A DNA stretch of 64,000 nt, taken from Ophthalmolycus amberensis (Eukaryota; Chordata; Actinopteri; Perciformes; Zoarcidae). Under the pieces are notes generated by a model. It did not search any database. It saw only the letters and a program-made list of their open reading frames with translations, and was not told the DNA's origin. How positions within the stretch are numbered: position 1 is the stretch's first letter; every line of letters starts with the position of its first letter. The DNA is taken from NCBI GenBank assembly GCA_024529925.1, contig JAFEUB010001021.1:186001-250000 (forward strand), written 5' to 3'. Positions 33,084 through 44,764 of the stretch are shown piece after piece. The translations under genes were made by a program, and so were the position numbers.

Positions 33084-33778
33084 TTTTAATGCTCTAACTA
33101 TGTACGTCTTCGTATTAAACCGTTCGGTATGAGTCGTTTGAATAATGCTAGAGCATTTAGAAAATGCAAAAGCCTACATTCAGGAAAATATAATGTTCTC
33201 AGCTGGTCTGGCTGTGGGATCCACTGTCATTCCTTAATGACAAGCCACAACCCAAAGAGATATATCATAGGATTTTACTTTCACAACTTCAATGCTCTGC
33301 TCTGCCTCTGCAATGTCTTTCCTCGGCTCAGCACTCTCTATCATGGTGCAGCTCACTCAGTCAGAATGCATTTTGATTGGCTGAGCTGCATCACGTGATG
33401 TGATTCACTACCCATCAGCCTCTGCTGGCTGTGAAGTTCCGTTTCACGATAGTCACGTGCTCGCCCACTGACCAATCACAGCACACTCTGCACCTAGCAC
33501 CTGCCTCTGTTCTTACCTAGAGGTGAGATCTGATTGGATAAAAGCTCTACTTAAAACAAGCTGCACTGGAAGCAGAGCAACTGAGGAAGACAGTAGCTGT
33601 GCAATGAGAAAATAAGATAATGGGAAAAATATTTTTATAAATTATAATACATGTAGTGTATTTAAGAAAAATTATTAAATTATAAAATAGATTTATTCAT
33701 TTTTTAAAATATATATAGCTTTGTGATTCTGTTTAGGCCAGCAGAGAAGGCCTTGCAGGCCCTGACGGCCCGCCACTG
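33084..33778. mobile_element. hAT remnant, 5' end missing (monomer B)
   Basis: It matches 11064-11962 in A but lacks the left inverted repeat and about 200 internal bases. The right end GCCCGCCACTG is kept. Confidence 0.7.
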
Positions 33779-34666
33779 GTTGACAGCGACCTTGACCATC
33801 ATGAACTTGTTTTCTCACACTGTTTGAAGATTGAAACAAACACACCGCTGCAGGTGTTGCTGGACGAGGTGACGGGATAAGAAAGCATCGGTCTTTCAGC
33901 ACTTGGTGGAAAACTTGGGTTGCTTGGACGCGGTGTCACCATCCTCCTCCAGAAACTTCAGAGCACTCGGCCATTATCTCCCACAATGCATTACAAGGGT
34001 CTCTCAGAGGAGTGTGCATGCTTTCTCTATCTGCACGACGGAATGCCAGACATTCTGGTTGTCTTGGCCTGATGTTGGGCAGACCGTAAGCAAATTCCTC
34101 CGGCCTGGTTACAACTCTGCTACGTCACCGTGTTGTTTAAGGAAGAGACGGGTCGGTGCCTGCGCTCTAAGCCCAGCATGTTGAGGCTGTGACTGCATGC
34201 TGTTCTAAACTCCTGCTAATAATTTGCAAGCCATCACCTGACGCCTAGTAGCGAAGTCACTGAGTGTGGCTAGTCAGTGCCCAGTCACATTATGCTGTCA
34301 GCAGCATGTGCATTGACCCGGGGAAACTTACCTGAGCACACAATCTATCAGCAAGAGAGCTGCAGTGAGCTGGCCAGTGAGGCTGTGACGAGGGGTTGCA
34401 AGGGGTCAAAAGAAGTTTGGGAACAACTGCTCTACACTACTGCTAAAGCAACAAATGGTACACACACACAAAGGACACAAAAATCCATTTCCATGTCACA
34501 CAACTTTAATGGAATATTTTAACTAACTCTGTACAAATTGAAAAGAAATATTGCGCAAGTAACAAATTGTGAATAAGAACCAGTTAAGGCCATTGCTGGC
34601 ACACGGTCCAATGTGGTAGATTTGAAGATGTCAACCGTGGCTCTGAAAGATCTGTTCAACAAGATC
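33779..34666. other. Spacer, monomer B
   Basis: This is the equivalent of A 11963-14560 without the hAT: the exon-like segment with a mutated donor, a single 28-bp unit, the old hAT end near 34400 and a very short CA tract. No gene is supported. Confidence 0.6.
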
Positions 34667-35098
34667 TACAATCGTTCTTTTAAAAAAAAGAACGATTGTA
34701 TCTGGTATGACAAGACACAAGAGGAGTCTAAACAAGAGATAACCACACAGCATCGCCATGGAGACCTTACGGGAAGGATGCCCCCGCCTAACGACAGCCA
34801 AAAGGAGGAGTCTCCAACCTCATTATCAGGGACCGCCTCCGATCTCCCACTTTCCCTACCCTTCCTAGACGAGGAGTCTTTACCTCCCTCCCCAGCACCT
34901 ACTTCTATTTCAGGTCCATACTTTGGACTGCTGAGCTGTCAATCCTCTCTCACACTCTCCCCATCCTCCCCCCACCTGGAGTTCACTGACCACATGAAAG
35001 AGCTGGTCATTGCTGGAACCAAACACACTCCTCTCCCCACTCCTCGACGGTTCCACAACCATCCTCTGTCTCCCCTACCTGATAAAGGAAATAATTGA
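34628..35098 (+). CDS. L2 5' ORF fused to host-derived start
   Basis: This frame opens with an ATG in spacer DNA (shared with monomer A) and runs through the junction into L2 sequence. It gives about 156 residues, rich in Ser/Pro, and ends at a TGA. It is in the same frame as the L2 ORF2, which starts 69 bases later. The L2-derived part (from about residue 22) is probably the end of L2 ORF1 or an N-terminal extension. The first ~20 residues are a chance fusion. No domain is recognised, and expression is unproven. Confidence 0.4.
   Translation: MSTVALKDLFNKIYNRSFKKKNDCIWYDKTQEESKQEITTQHRHGDLTGRMPPPNDSQKEESPTSLSGTASDLPLSLPFLDEESLPPSPAPTSISGPYFGLLSCQSSLTLSPSSPHLEFTDHMKELVIAGTKHTPLPTPRRFHNHPLSPLPDKGNN
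34667..34700. repeat. 15-bp inverted repeat at L2 5' junction
   Basis: The left arm ends TCGTTCTTTT and the right arm begins AAAAGAACGA. The arms are 15 bp, separated by AAAA. The left arm is spacer sequence also found in monomer A. The right arm is the first L2-side sequence and is absent from A. The snap-back symmetry falls exactly on the insertion breakpoint. Confidence 0.85.
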
Positions 35099-38000
35099 TA
35101 TCTTCTGGGTCCAGGCTACAAGGCTAATGACACCAATGACTCTCTCCAGGAAAAGTCGGGGCCCTGTATGCAGCTAGCCGTTTCAATTCCTGTCCTGCAA
35201 GTTTATAGAAAAAGAAAGGTGAGGCTGCGAAGAAACAATAGTAAATCTGCAAACTTATCAAACTTAGCATACATTCCTCGTCAGCCTGTCCAAATAAATT
35301 GGGCAAAGAAAGCTTTAACCACATTAAACTTAGCTTTATTAAATGTCAGGTCTCTGTCAGGAAAAACATTTTTAATCAATGATTTTATTGTTAGGCACAA
35401 ACTGGACATTTTGTTTTTAACTGAAACTTGGTTAAATCAAGATAACAGTGCAGCTGTTCTTATTGAATCAACACCTCACAACTTCAGTTTCATGAGTGAA
35501 ACAAGAGCACATAAGAAAGGAGGTGGAGTTGCTATTTTATTTAATGATTCTCTTCAATGCAAGCAGATGTCCTTTGGTAATTTTAGTTCTTTTGAATATG
35601 TGGCTCTGAATTCCACTCAAGCTTTATTCCTAAACATTTACAGACCGCCTAAATACTGTGCAACCTTCTTTGATGAGTTTACTGAACTGCTGTCTGTAAT
35701 CTGTATTGATTTTGACTGTGTTGTTATTGTTGGTGATTTTAATATCCATGTTGATAATCCCCAGGACAGAGAGTCTATAGAACTATGTGGTGTCCTTGAT
35801 AACTATGATCTGACTCAGCATGTGACAGGACCCACCCACAACAGGGGGCACACTCTGGACCTAATCATCACCAAAGGTGTAAACATTTCCAAGGTCGCTG
35901 TGACTGATGTTGCACTCTCTGATCATTTCTGTGTTTTCTTTGAGAGTGCAATCTCCTTGCACACAAATGTCCAAACCAAGGTTGTGACAAAGCGTTACAT
36001 CTCTGAAAACACCAGTGAACTATTTATTCAGAAGTTCTCCTCCACACCAGCCCTCTCTTGCCGCTCAGTCAATGAGCTTGTAGATGGCTTCAATTTTAAA
36101 GTTAAAAATATTATTGATGCCATTGCACCCACTAAAGTGAAGGTTGTCTCGGGTAAGCAAAGATCTCCTTGGAGAAATGCTACGCTGGTCAAAATAGAGA
36201 AACGAGAGTGTCGGAAAGCTGAGCGCAGGTGGCGAAAAACTAATCTCCAGGTTCACTGTGACATCTATAAAGAGAGACTTCGCAATTATAATTTGGAACT
36301 TAGAAATGCAAGGCAGTCATTCTTCTCTGACATCATAACCAAAAACAAGAACAATACACGCGCCTTATTTGCTACCGTCGATAGGCTAACAAACCCTCCA
36401 GTGTCGGTAGCTGCTGAGCTCCAATCCACCTGGGCATGCAATCAATTTGCCTCCTTTTTTACTGACAAAATTCAGAAAATTAGACAAGCAGTCAGTGCCT
36501 CCACACCAACCACAGGATATGTGTTGTCCCGATCTCTGAATAACATCCATTCAAATATCATGACACAATTTCATTCAATCGACCGTAGAAGCCTAGAAGA
36601 CATTATACAACATCTGAAGTCATCCTCCTGCTGCTTGGATATTCTACCAACACACTTTTTCAAAAATATTTCAAACTGCATGACCACTGATCTTTTACAA
36701 ATTGTAAACACATCCCTTCTCTCAGGTGTCTTCCCACAAGCCCTAAAAACTGCAGTTATTAAACCACTCCTAAAGAAGGCTAGTTTAGACTCCGCAACGA
36801 TGAAAAATTATAGGCCAATATCAAACCTCCCATTTTTAAGTAAAATAATTGAAAAAGCGGTTTTCCAACAGCTGACCAACTTCTTGGCCGTAAATAACTG
36901 CTTTGATGTTTTCCAGTCAGGCTTTCGACAGCACCACAGTACTGAAACTGCTCTTGTTAAGGTTTTCAACGACATCCACTTAAACATAGACAATGGCAGA
37001 AGTTCAGTCTTAGTGTTACTGGATCTCAGTGCTGCATTCGACACAGTCGACCATGCCATACTCCTAGAAAGACTAAAAATCTGGGTGGGACTCTCTGGCA
37101 CAGCACTTACCTGGTTTGAATCCTACTTGAAGGACCGAGAATACTTTGTGTCTGTAGCTGATTACACATCAGAGCTGACTAAAATGACATGTGGTGTTCC
37201 CCAAGGTTCAATACTGGGGCCTCTTCTGTTCAACATCTACATGCTTCCACTAGCTCAGATTATGGAAAACAACAAAGTGTGTTATCATAATTATGCAGAC
37301 GACACACAAATCTACGTAACTATGTCACCAGGGGACTATAATCCCATACAAGGGCTGGGTAACTGCATTGAACAAATCAACAACTGGATGTGCCAGAATT
37401 TTCTTCAATTAAACAAAGATAAAACAGAAGTAATTGTTTTTGGTACCAAGGACGAACAATTGAAAATCACCGCTCAGCTTCAATCACTGATGTTAAAACC
37501 CACAAACCAAGCCAGAAATCTAGGTGTAGTTATGGATTCAGACCTCAACCTGAACAGCCATATCAAGACAATTACAAAATCAGCCTACTATCACCTGAAG
37601 AATATATCAAGGATTAGAGGACTTATGTCTCAACAGGATTTGGAAAAACTTGTCCACGCATTTATCTTCAGCAGACTGGACTACTGTAACGGTGTGTTTA
37701 CAGGTCTCTGTAAAAAGTCCGTCAGAAAGCTGCAGCTGATTCAGAACGCTGCAGCTCGAGTCCTCACTAAGACCAGGAGAGTGGATCACATCACCCCAGT
37801 TCTGATGTCTTTGCACTGGCTTCCTGTCCAACAAAGAATTGACTTTAAAATCCTGATGTTGGTTTACAAAGCACTGAATGGTTTAGGGCCAAAATACATC
37901 TCTGATCTGCTGCTACCTTATGAACCATCCCGACCCCTTAGGTCGTCTGGGACCGGTCTACTTTCTGTTCCCAGAGTCAGAACTAAACATGGAGAAGCAG

Positions 38001-38369
38001 CGTTCAGTTTTTCTGCTCCACATATCTGGAACAAAGTCCCAGAAAGCTGCAGGTCTGCTGAGACCCTCAGCTCCTTTAAATCAAGATTGAAGACTTTTCT
38101 GTTTGCTGCTGCCTTTAATTGAACCACATTCAATTAATATATTAATCAATTTCCTGCATTTCTGCATTTTACTACTGTATTTTATTTCTTACACTGTTTT
38201 TTTTTTTTTTAATGTTTTAATGCAATGAATGTTCTTAATTGTTTTTAAATCTCCTTTTCTTTTGCCTTATGTTTTGATGCTTTTAATGGTTTTATGTGAA
38301 GCACTTTGAATTACCTTGTTGTTGAAATGTGCTATACAAATAAACTTGCCTTGCCTTGCCTTGCCTTGA
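34691..38369 (+). mobile_element. L2-clade LINE, copy 2, with 5' region
   Basis: This is the duplicate of the L2 at the window start, with 383 more upstream bases visible. At its 5' end it meets spacer sequence that in monomer A lies at 14585. At its 3' end it meets nap1l4 exon sequence that in monomer B lies at 23181. The ~8.6 kb normally between these points (14585-23180 in A) is missing. The tail has three TTGCC units, against four to five in copy 1. No flanking target duplication is present. Confidence 0.9.
35168..38122 (+). CDS. L2 LINE ORF2: endonuclease-reverse transcriptase (copy 2)
   Basis: The frame is open for 984 residues, with the same endonuclease (LTETWL, VGDFNIH, SDHF) and reverse transcriptase (GVPQGS, YADDT) motifs as the first copy. 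I count five amino-acid differences from copy 1: His/Asn, Lys/Gln, Leu/Arg, Leu/Val and Gly/Ala. None touches a catalytic motif. There is one silent change. Two intact frames most likely come from segmental duplication of a single insertion, not from two transpositions, because their flanks are also duplicated. Confidence 0.92.
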   Translation: MQLAVSIPVLQVYRKRKVRLRRNNSKSANLSNLAYIPRQPVQINWAKKALTTLNLALLNVRSLSGKTFLINDFIVRHKLDILFLTETWLNQDNSAAVLIESTPHNFSFMSETRAHKKGGGVAILFNDSLQCKQMSFGNFSSFEYVALNSTQALFLNIYRPPKYCATFFDEFTELLSVICIDFDCVVIVGDFNIHVDNPQDRESIELCGVLDNYDLTQHVTGPTHNRGHTLDLIITKGVNISKVAVTDVALSDHFCVFFESAISLHTNVQTKVVTKRYISENTSELFIQKFSSTPALSCRSVNELVDGFNFKVKNIIDAIAPTKVKVVSGKQRSPWRNATLVKIEKRECRKAERRWRKTNLQVHCDIYKERLRNYNLELRNARQSFFSDIITKNKNNTRALFATVDRLTNPPVSVAAELQSTWACNQFASFFTDKIQKIRQAVSASTPTTGYVLSRSLNNIHSNIMTQFHSIDRRSLEDIIQHLKSSSCCLDILPTHFFKNISNCMTTDLLQIVNTSLLSGVFPQALKTAVIKPLLKKASLDSATMKNYRPISNLPFLSKIIEKAVFQQLTNFLAVNNCFDVFQSGFRQHHSTETALVKVFNDIHLNIDNGRSSVLVLLDLSAAFDTVDHAILLERLKIWVGLSGTALTWFESYLKDREYFVSVADYTSELTKMTCGVPQGSILGPLLFNIYMLPLAQIMENNKVCYHNYADDTQIYVTMSPGDYNPIQGLGNCIEQINNWMCQNFLQLNKDKTEVIVFGTKDEQLKITAQLQSLMLKPTNQARNLGVVMDSDLNLNSHIKTITKSAYYHLKNISRIRGLMSQQDLEKLVHAFIFSRLDYCNGVFTGLCKKSVRKLQLIQNAAARVLTKTRRVDHITPVLMSLHWLPVQQRIDFKILMLVYKALNGLGPKYISDLLLPYEPSRPLRSSGTGLLSVPRVRTKHGEAAFSFSAPHIWNKVPESCRSAETLSSFKSRLKTFLFAAAFN

Positions 38370-39827
38370 ATATCTTTCAGGTGCTTTAGGATGGGCTCGT
38401 CGTGTTCCTGGTGGAAGATAAACAGTCAGATCAGAGACGCATGAAACGCATTCAGAACAGTGACATGTGTATCAATCATTTAAATGTACCTGCAGCATGT
38501 CACTGAGCATGTCCACACTCTTGAAAATGGTGAGCCAGAACTCTGGGATGCCTTTTGGATCTTCCCTTGGCGCGGCTTCCTCTTTCTTTGCATCCTCAAT
38601 AGCAGCTTTTTCCTTTACCTCCTCCTACAGGAAGTGGGCAGAGCACTTATCAAAATTCAATGTTCACCAAAATCTAAACAACTTAGCGAGTTAAGCTTTC
38701 GAGGTTCCTACAGCTTGAGGCAAGTTAGATTTAAGACTTTTTAAAGCCACTTGGAATGAAACTTGAGACCAACTCTCCAGCCCAAATTAAAAGGGAAAAA
38801 ACCACATCAATTACTTTGTGTGTTGTTTGACTCAACAGTTTTGTGTTTCTTAGGATTAGTGTCCATATACCAATTTGCACTGTGTACACTCAGCCTCACT
38901 TGCATGTGTGATTCCCCTGCATTCATTCTCAGTACGAGTTTGAAACACGTACTGCACAAAATACAACGTGCCTCTTATTCATTGAGTGGTACCAGTTGCA
39001 GCCATGCTGCGCAACCGTGGTTGAATGGCCGATTGTCATTGAATTTGAACTTCCCCATGTCGTCGCGAGCTTGCAGACAGTGTATCTGCTCTGAGCATCC
39101 CGGCCCCTAACAAAATACCAGAGTTGTTGTTTCCGCTATCCTGATCTGATCTCTAATGAAAGAGACATTCGTCAATTATCTAAAAGAATTGTCGCAATTA
39201 TTTTTGAAATTTTCAATTGCAATGTGAGAAAAAACTCCATCTTCCTATGTCTGAGCATTTTAAAGATTGTTTTCACCGATTACGGTAAGGCCACTTTTTA
39301 GATGAATGAATTCAATAGCTTTTAGGACTTTTTAAGGATCAGCAGACACGCTGATAGAAGTCTCATTGAGACCAAAGTCTTTTACAATTCAGCCATCACA
39401 GTTTGTTAGCCCTAGTGATTCTCATTAAAACCACATTTCCCACAATCCTGTTTCCTGTTGGACAATTTCAGGAGACTTTTGGTAACATTGATGAGATTAA
39501 GTGACCTGTGTGTGTGATTGTAAGGAAACCATTTTCCTTTAGTGGGAAACTGTGTGGAAAACCAGAAGAAGTAGGATTTGTCAAAGTGATCAGGCTTTTA
39601 AGAGAAACAAAATCAAATCTGTACTTACAGCTAGCTCCTCCTCTTCCTCTCTGTCACTGTGCCACACACACTCTTCATCTGTGGGTTCCACTGTTCCTGT
39701 GACAAAATCTCTTCTCTGTGACACACATTCATTACAGCAAAGTTAATCATTTTAGAGAGGCATTTGGGAATATTAGCATGAAATGCATATACACACACGC
39801 ATTCATTCGATAAGGCTGAATTATTTA

Positions 39828-39862
<35 letters not shown>

Positions 39863-40409
39863 GTATACACACATACAGATAGACACACACGTGCGCGTGC
39901 AGACAGGTGCAGCAGCATTACAGCTGACAGTCTTCAGTGCAACTAGGAATGGCTGAGTTCTTGTCACTCTGGAAATAGCCTTGACTGACAAAAGTACAGA
40001 CGACTACTCGTTATAGCAGTTTTCAATTTAGCACCAAGGATGCATCCTCACTGACATATCAGACCAGAGAGACACACTTAACCACCCACTAGTGCAGGGA
40101 ATTCAAGTGATTATTAGATATTTGGTCTCTTAACAAATAACAGACATTGTAAGTTGTCTTTTTTCCACTAGCTTTTACTCTGTTTTCATGAACATAAAAT
40201 TAGCAAAGGAAATGTGAGACATCTGGTGTTAGTCAAATGAAGTAAAGAAAAAAAGTCAGTGTACCTTGTCAAACAGTGGCTGATAGAGGGCAGCGTACTT
40301 TCGCTCTAACTCGTGGACCTCCTCGTAGAATTTGGCCTCTATGTTGGCACACTGCACCTGTAGCCTTTTCAAGGCATGCACTCGCCTCTTCACTACTTTG
40401 GGAAGCATG
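38370..40409 (-). pseudogene. nap1l4: nap1l4 fragment, cut by L2 (monomer C)
   Basis: Exons at 40265-40409, 39629-39715 and 38490-38624 are intact, and the fourth (38370-38407) is broken by the L2 after KDI, exactly as in monomer A. This shows that the L2 insertion and deletion came before the 35-kb duplication. The donor context after the first exon has changed by one base outside the GT. Confidence 0.85.
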
Positions 40410-40574
40410 CTACGAGAGAAGAGAAACATGAGAATGATTTTAGAAATTATTATATTTTCAATTATTGAAATTGACAATCATTAATCCGGTAAAGTGGCGA
40501 GTCCTCCACCGAGGTGGTTGGGAACCACCAGATGATCTCAAGATGTTTCAGATCTATCCTGCTCTAAATGAAGC

Positions 40575-41228
40575 TGGTTGGGAGTACTCGACATTCTCTG
40601 GTAAAAGCTTTGGATGGGACATCTTGGCAGGGAATTTGGAATAATGACAATAAGGGTAGAAATTACAACAAAATTCAGACATCAGTCAGAGTGAGAAGTG
40701 ATGGAAGTAAAAGTAGAAAAGAAGATGTTACTTTCAGATTAAGGTTCGGACATACAGGACTCAATGACACGTTATACACATCATGAAAAAGACAGAGTGG
40801 GATAAATGTGAGATATGCAACTATAAAGAAACTGTAGAACATGTGCTGATAGAGTGGAAGAAGTTCAGGGTGGAAAGAGAAAGACTGAAGAACAGAGTGG
40901 TAGATGCAGGAAGGGAGTGGAGCATCAAAGGACTGTTAGAGACAGGGGACAAACAAGTTCAGTTTAAAAGGGCTTTATTTAATATATGAATGGAACGGGT
41001 TTAATATCCAGAATATAACTTCAATATGAAGTTTATTTCTAATTTTTTCATTTTATTTATAAATAACATTGTGTTTAAATGATAACTGTCAAGTCATGAT
41101 GTTACACACTCCGGTCCAGTAGGTGGCGCCTTAAACATTGGTTTGTAGTCCGCCATTAAACTGAAAGAAGAAGAAGAAGAAGACGAAGAAGAAGGAGGAG
41201 AAGGAAGAAGAAGGAAGGAGAAGAGGAG
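40575..41228 (+). mobile_element. LINE 3' fragment with GAA tail, monomer C
   Basis: It is identical in layout to monomer A, with the same 5' deletion junction and the same split frames. The GAA-rich tail is slightly longer. Confidence 0.72.
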
Positions 41229-41399
41229 GCCTCATCTCCTGGTAGCCTATAAAGCTATTGAAGTTAGCTTAGCATGCTACCTGGAAACAGACGGACGGGG
41301 ACAGCAGTGACCAACACAGCGCTAGTCAGAGCTTAATGAGAGTAAACGGTGTTTTTAACGGAGTTCGTCTGGAGGAAAACTTTCTGTGGTTTAGTGAAA

Positions 41400-44300
41400 A
41401 TGTCTAAACTAGAAATGCTGAGATCTTTAGTCAACCAGCGACTAACTGCGGCTGGTGAAGAGATATTTCGTCTGTTTGAAAGAACGATAGCAGAGTACGA
41501 GGAGGAACTCTCTCGTTTAAAAGAGGAGAATAAGCGACAACGGGAACTTCTGGACGCTGTTCTCAACCCGGAAGTCCGGATACAAAGAGCACGTGGGTTC
41601 ACTTTATTTCTTCTCTCAGTTCTCAAACACTGTTCATGCTCCGGCTGATAACTTCTAATGTAGTTTGGAGTGAGACTCAGTTGCAATTCGTCGTTTTCTT
41701 CTTCTCCTGATTTAATACCTGCAAACGTCTCGCTTTTCTGCGAAATAAGCCGTTTTGAATCAAAATATATCATCCACGTGAGTTGTCTAGATCCGTACAG
41801 TTTTTATTTTTTCGGGGGGGGGGGGGTCTACTGGCCAGCCAGCGTTTCTCAGATTGGAGTGAGACGAGGAGAAAATGTGATGTTGTGATCTTCGCAATAA
41901 AACATATTTGATGCGACGTGTCGAGTCTTGGCCAATCAGCGTTAAGATGTCTACACCGTCTTCATTTCCCTCCGTTAAAGTTCCGTTACCGTTCAGACTT
42001 GCTGGGTTAAGTTAACGTCCACTGCATGCGGAACTTTGTCAACGGATAACGCTCATCATTATCAAGATTTAGGAGGAAAAAGCGTAACGTGACGAAACAT
42101 GAAGCCCCCTCCGTGTTCCGATTCAGTCCACGCGGTCACTCATTAACATTAATTTTAATTAACCTTTTTTTTAAAACTCAAAGTAGAATGAGGCGATTTC
42201 GTGGTGATAATAACTTGAAACATGAGGCCCAGATACTGATGAGATGATGAGGTCAAAGAGCTTCAGGAAGAGGATGTTGTGTGTGTGTAGCGCAGCTTGA
42301 CGCAGGGCTGAGATGTGAGGAGCTGGGCCTGGATAAAGGTGGAGGTCTAAACAGACGTGAAGAGAGAGCAGTACAGCTTCCTGCTGTCACAGTGTTTTAA
42401 ATACATTGATAAGGCAGGGTATGCTAACTGCAGCCTCTGCTCCAATGAGATGAAGTACAGCAACAAGGGCTCACGTGCTCTCATCACACTGCCAGACTCT
42501 GTTCACTGTAATGACCACAGCAAGTGTACTTCCAGTCCCAACAGTCCCACGTGCAGTTGCTCCCAAAGGCCCTGAAGTAATGAGAGAGCGTTAAGGAGCC
42601 TGAACCTTCATGATTTCAATGATTGAACCGGATTGAATGCATATTAATTGTAAATAGAAGATGGGCCACAATTCTAACGGCTTTACAGTAACAGTGGAAG
42701 TTAATATTAAGACATACAGTAACAGGGTTAAATGAAAACGAATCACTTTATTTTGTATAGGCGATGGTTCTTGCTACTGTCGAAATATGCTAACGGTATT
42801 TACATGCATTAAACGTGTAAGTATTGTGAGGAATTTAAGTTTTAAAGCGCTCCTAGCGATGGATATTATGTGTTACAATATGTTTACTTGTAGAAGGTTT
42901 AAACTAAAGGGAGAGTTACTGAATTTGTTGTGCACTGTGAGAGAAACCAGAGAATTTATGACACCGCCATAAAGTCAGAGAGAGGGGGATGTTGCTGGAG
43001 TTTCTGAGCACAGCCTTCAAGAAGGGGGGTGAATTGGTCAAGGAAGTGGCCGACTGAAGTCCGACGGGTTCAGCCAATCACTGAGCTGATCGATGGGCTA
43101 AGGAATGTGTAATATGAGACATTTCAGAGACTTTGGAGAGACAAAGAAACTGAATCCCCGGAGATAATCAGACCTCATCTGGACCATGAGGCGGACACAC
43201 CAGTCTGTCGTGTGGTTCGGATGGGGCCTCTATTTCATGAAATATTACTATTGATAGTGTAATTCAGTTTGTAACTGCATTTGCATTTGTTAGTATATTA
43301 AATTCCTTTTGATTTAAACTTCAACCAGCTGATTCGGCCTGCTTAATGATGGAAGAAAGAGAGCGGGGGGGGGGGGGCTGCTGCCTCTTCTCCTCTGCAT
43401 GCTTCTTCTCCTCTGGAACAAGGAGGGGGGCTTTTTCCTTTACCTTTTGTTTGAGAAATTTTTAACATAACAGTATTATGTGTGTGTGCTCATTTAGTGT
43501 TGCGTGTGTCATAGAGCAAAGGTTTGAATCTCCGGGTGAGGCGCTCCCCGTACAAAGAGGGAGCTCTGACACGCAGGTGGTAGCTTAAAACTTATAACTA
43601 GTTGAATCGGGTTAGTCGGTGGGATGTTGTGTAGCAACCTGCAGGAACAGCACCTTCCCCATCCCTGAGACTCCAGGACTCACACACACAATGTGGCCCA
43701 ACCCTGGCTTGTGTGTGTGGGTGAAGATAATGCGTCCCTGTGCTGGACAAGTTCAAGTAAAGTATCAAGATACAGGGCTCACAAAACACTGAGAGGAGAG
43801 ATGCGTATACGGAGCCCTGACTTTGTCTGTTGCTCGGGATACTTAATCAATTCTTGTGTTTTGTGAAACCATAGATCTATGTTTTTTATGCTTTGATGCT
43901 TGACTTAATAAATTGTTAATACTTGTAGATCGTCTACCCCCCCCCCCACCCCACAGGGTTCTTTCACCTCTTATGAGTTTGCAGGTATGCTGATTTGTTC
44001 TCTCAGCTTCTAGATGACAGGAAATATTTCAACTTAAAGTACAAGTGTGTTCTCTTTGATAACACCACATGGATTTGGCAGCTTAAAATGGTTCATATGT
44101 TCATGGGCACATAAGTTGATTACATTATTGTATTATCTGGTTCTATTGATACTATTTGCTCAATTCTAGAATGTCTTTGTAACACCTCTGTGTGTCTGTT
44201 TACTGTTTTCCTGCAGACGGTTAAAGAAGAGGTTCCCTCTGAGCAGCAGGAGTGGAGCTCCAGTCTGGACCAGGAGGACCCAGAGCCCTCACACATTAAA

Positions 44301-44764
44301 GAAGAACAGGAGGAACTCTGCACCAGTCAGGAAGGAGAGCAGCTTCAAGGTCTGGAGGAGGCTGATGTCAAGTTCTCATTCACTCCTGTGATGATGAAGA
44401 AGAGGAAGCTCAGTCCTCACAGCTTCATCAAAGACAAACTGAACAGATGGGAACAGAAGCTGATGGAGAGGACTGTGGAGGACCAGAACCAGACAGGAAC
44501 TTGGATCCAGATAGATATCCAGAACCAGATACTGATGAGAAGACTGGAGACTCTTCTGACACTGATGAGGGTGGTGATTGCAAGAAGACCAGAGAACCTC
44601 AGTCAGGTTTAAACTATGTGAAACCTGATGAAGTCCGTGTCAGTGATTCAAGATGTAGTGCTGGTGAGAAACTTTTTAGATGCTCGGAGTGTGAGAAAAC
44701 ATTTGGCAAGAGACAAAATCTAAAGGTACACATGAAAACCCACACAGGAAACAATCCCCTTTAG
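41400..44764 (+). pseudogene. C2H2 zinc-finger gene, collapsed and broken (monomer C)
   Basis: Exon 1 (41400-41592) matches A. Exon 2 (from 44217) has the same 17-bp deletion, which puts a stop right after the splice. It also has the same 7-bp deletion near 44391, without the 1-bp compensation seen in A. The linker frame therefore ends at 44612 (RPENLSQV), and the single finger lies in another frame. That finger joins the first half of B finger 1 (FRCSECEKTFG) to the end of B finger 8 (LKVHMKTHTGNNPL). AATAAA is at 45016-45021. The gene is non-functional as read. Confidence 0.82.

Larger units (their letters stand above)
23181..34690. repeat. Monomer B (3' truncated, ends at L2)
   Basis: It is collinear with A from 3301 to about 14585 and then stops at the L2 5' junction. 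Unique features are the 25381-26005 LTR-like segment (shared with D), an eight-finger ZNF array, and a 1.9-kb repeat-rich insert at 31187-33083. That insert stands in place of the Rieske fragment and the 5' part of a hAT. Confidence 0.88.
1..35073. repeat. 35-kb tandem dimer repeat, copy 1
   Basis: The first base of the window matches position 35074, and the order L2, nap1l4 fragment, LINE tail, ZNF, Rieske fragment, spacer, nap1l4, ZNF then recurs with offsets of 33.4 to 35.1 kb. The offset changes only where one copy carries an indel: a 1.6-kb hAT in copy 1, a 1.2-kb hAT in copy 2, minisatellite length changes and small deletions. The 5' end of this copy lies before the window. The identity is seen directly; a recent tandem duplication is the inference. 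Confidence 0.93.
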
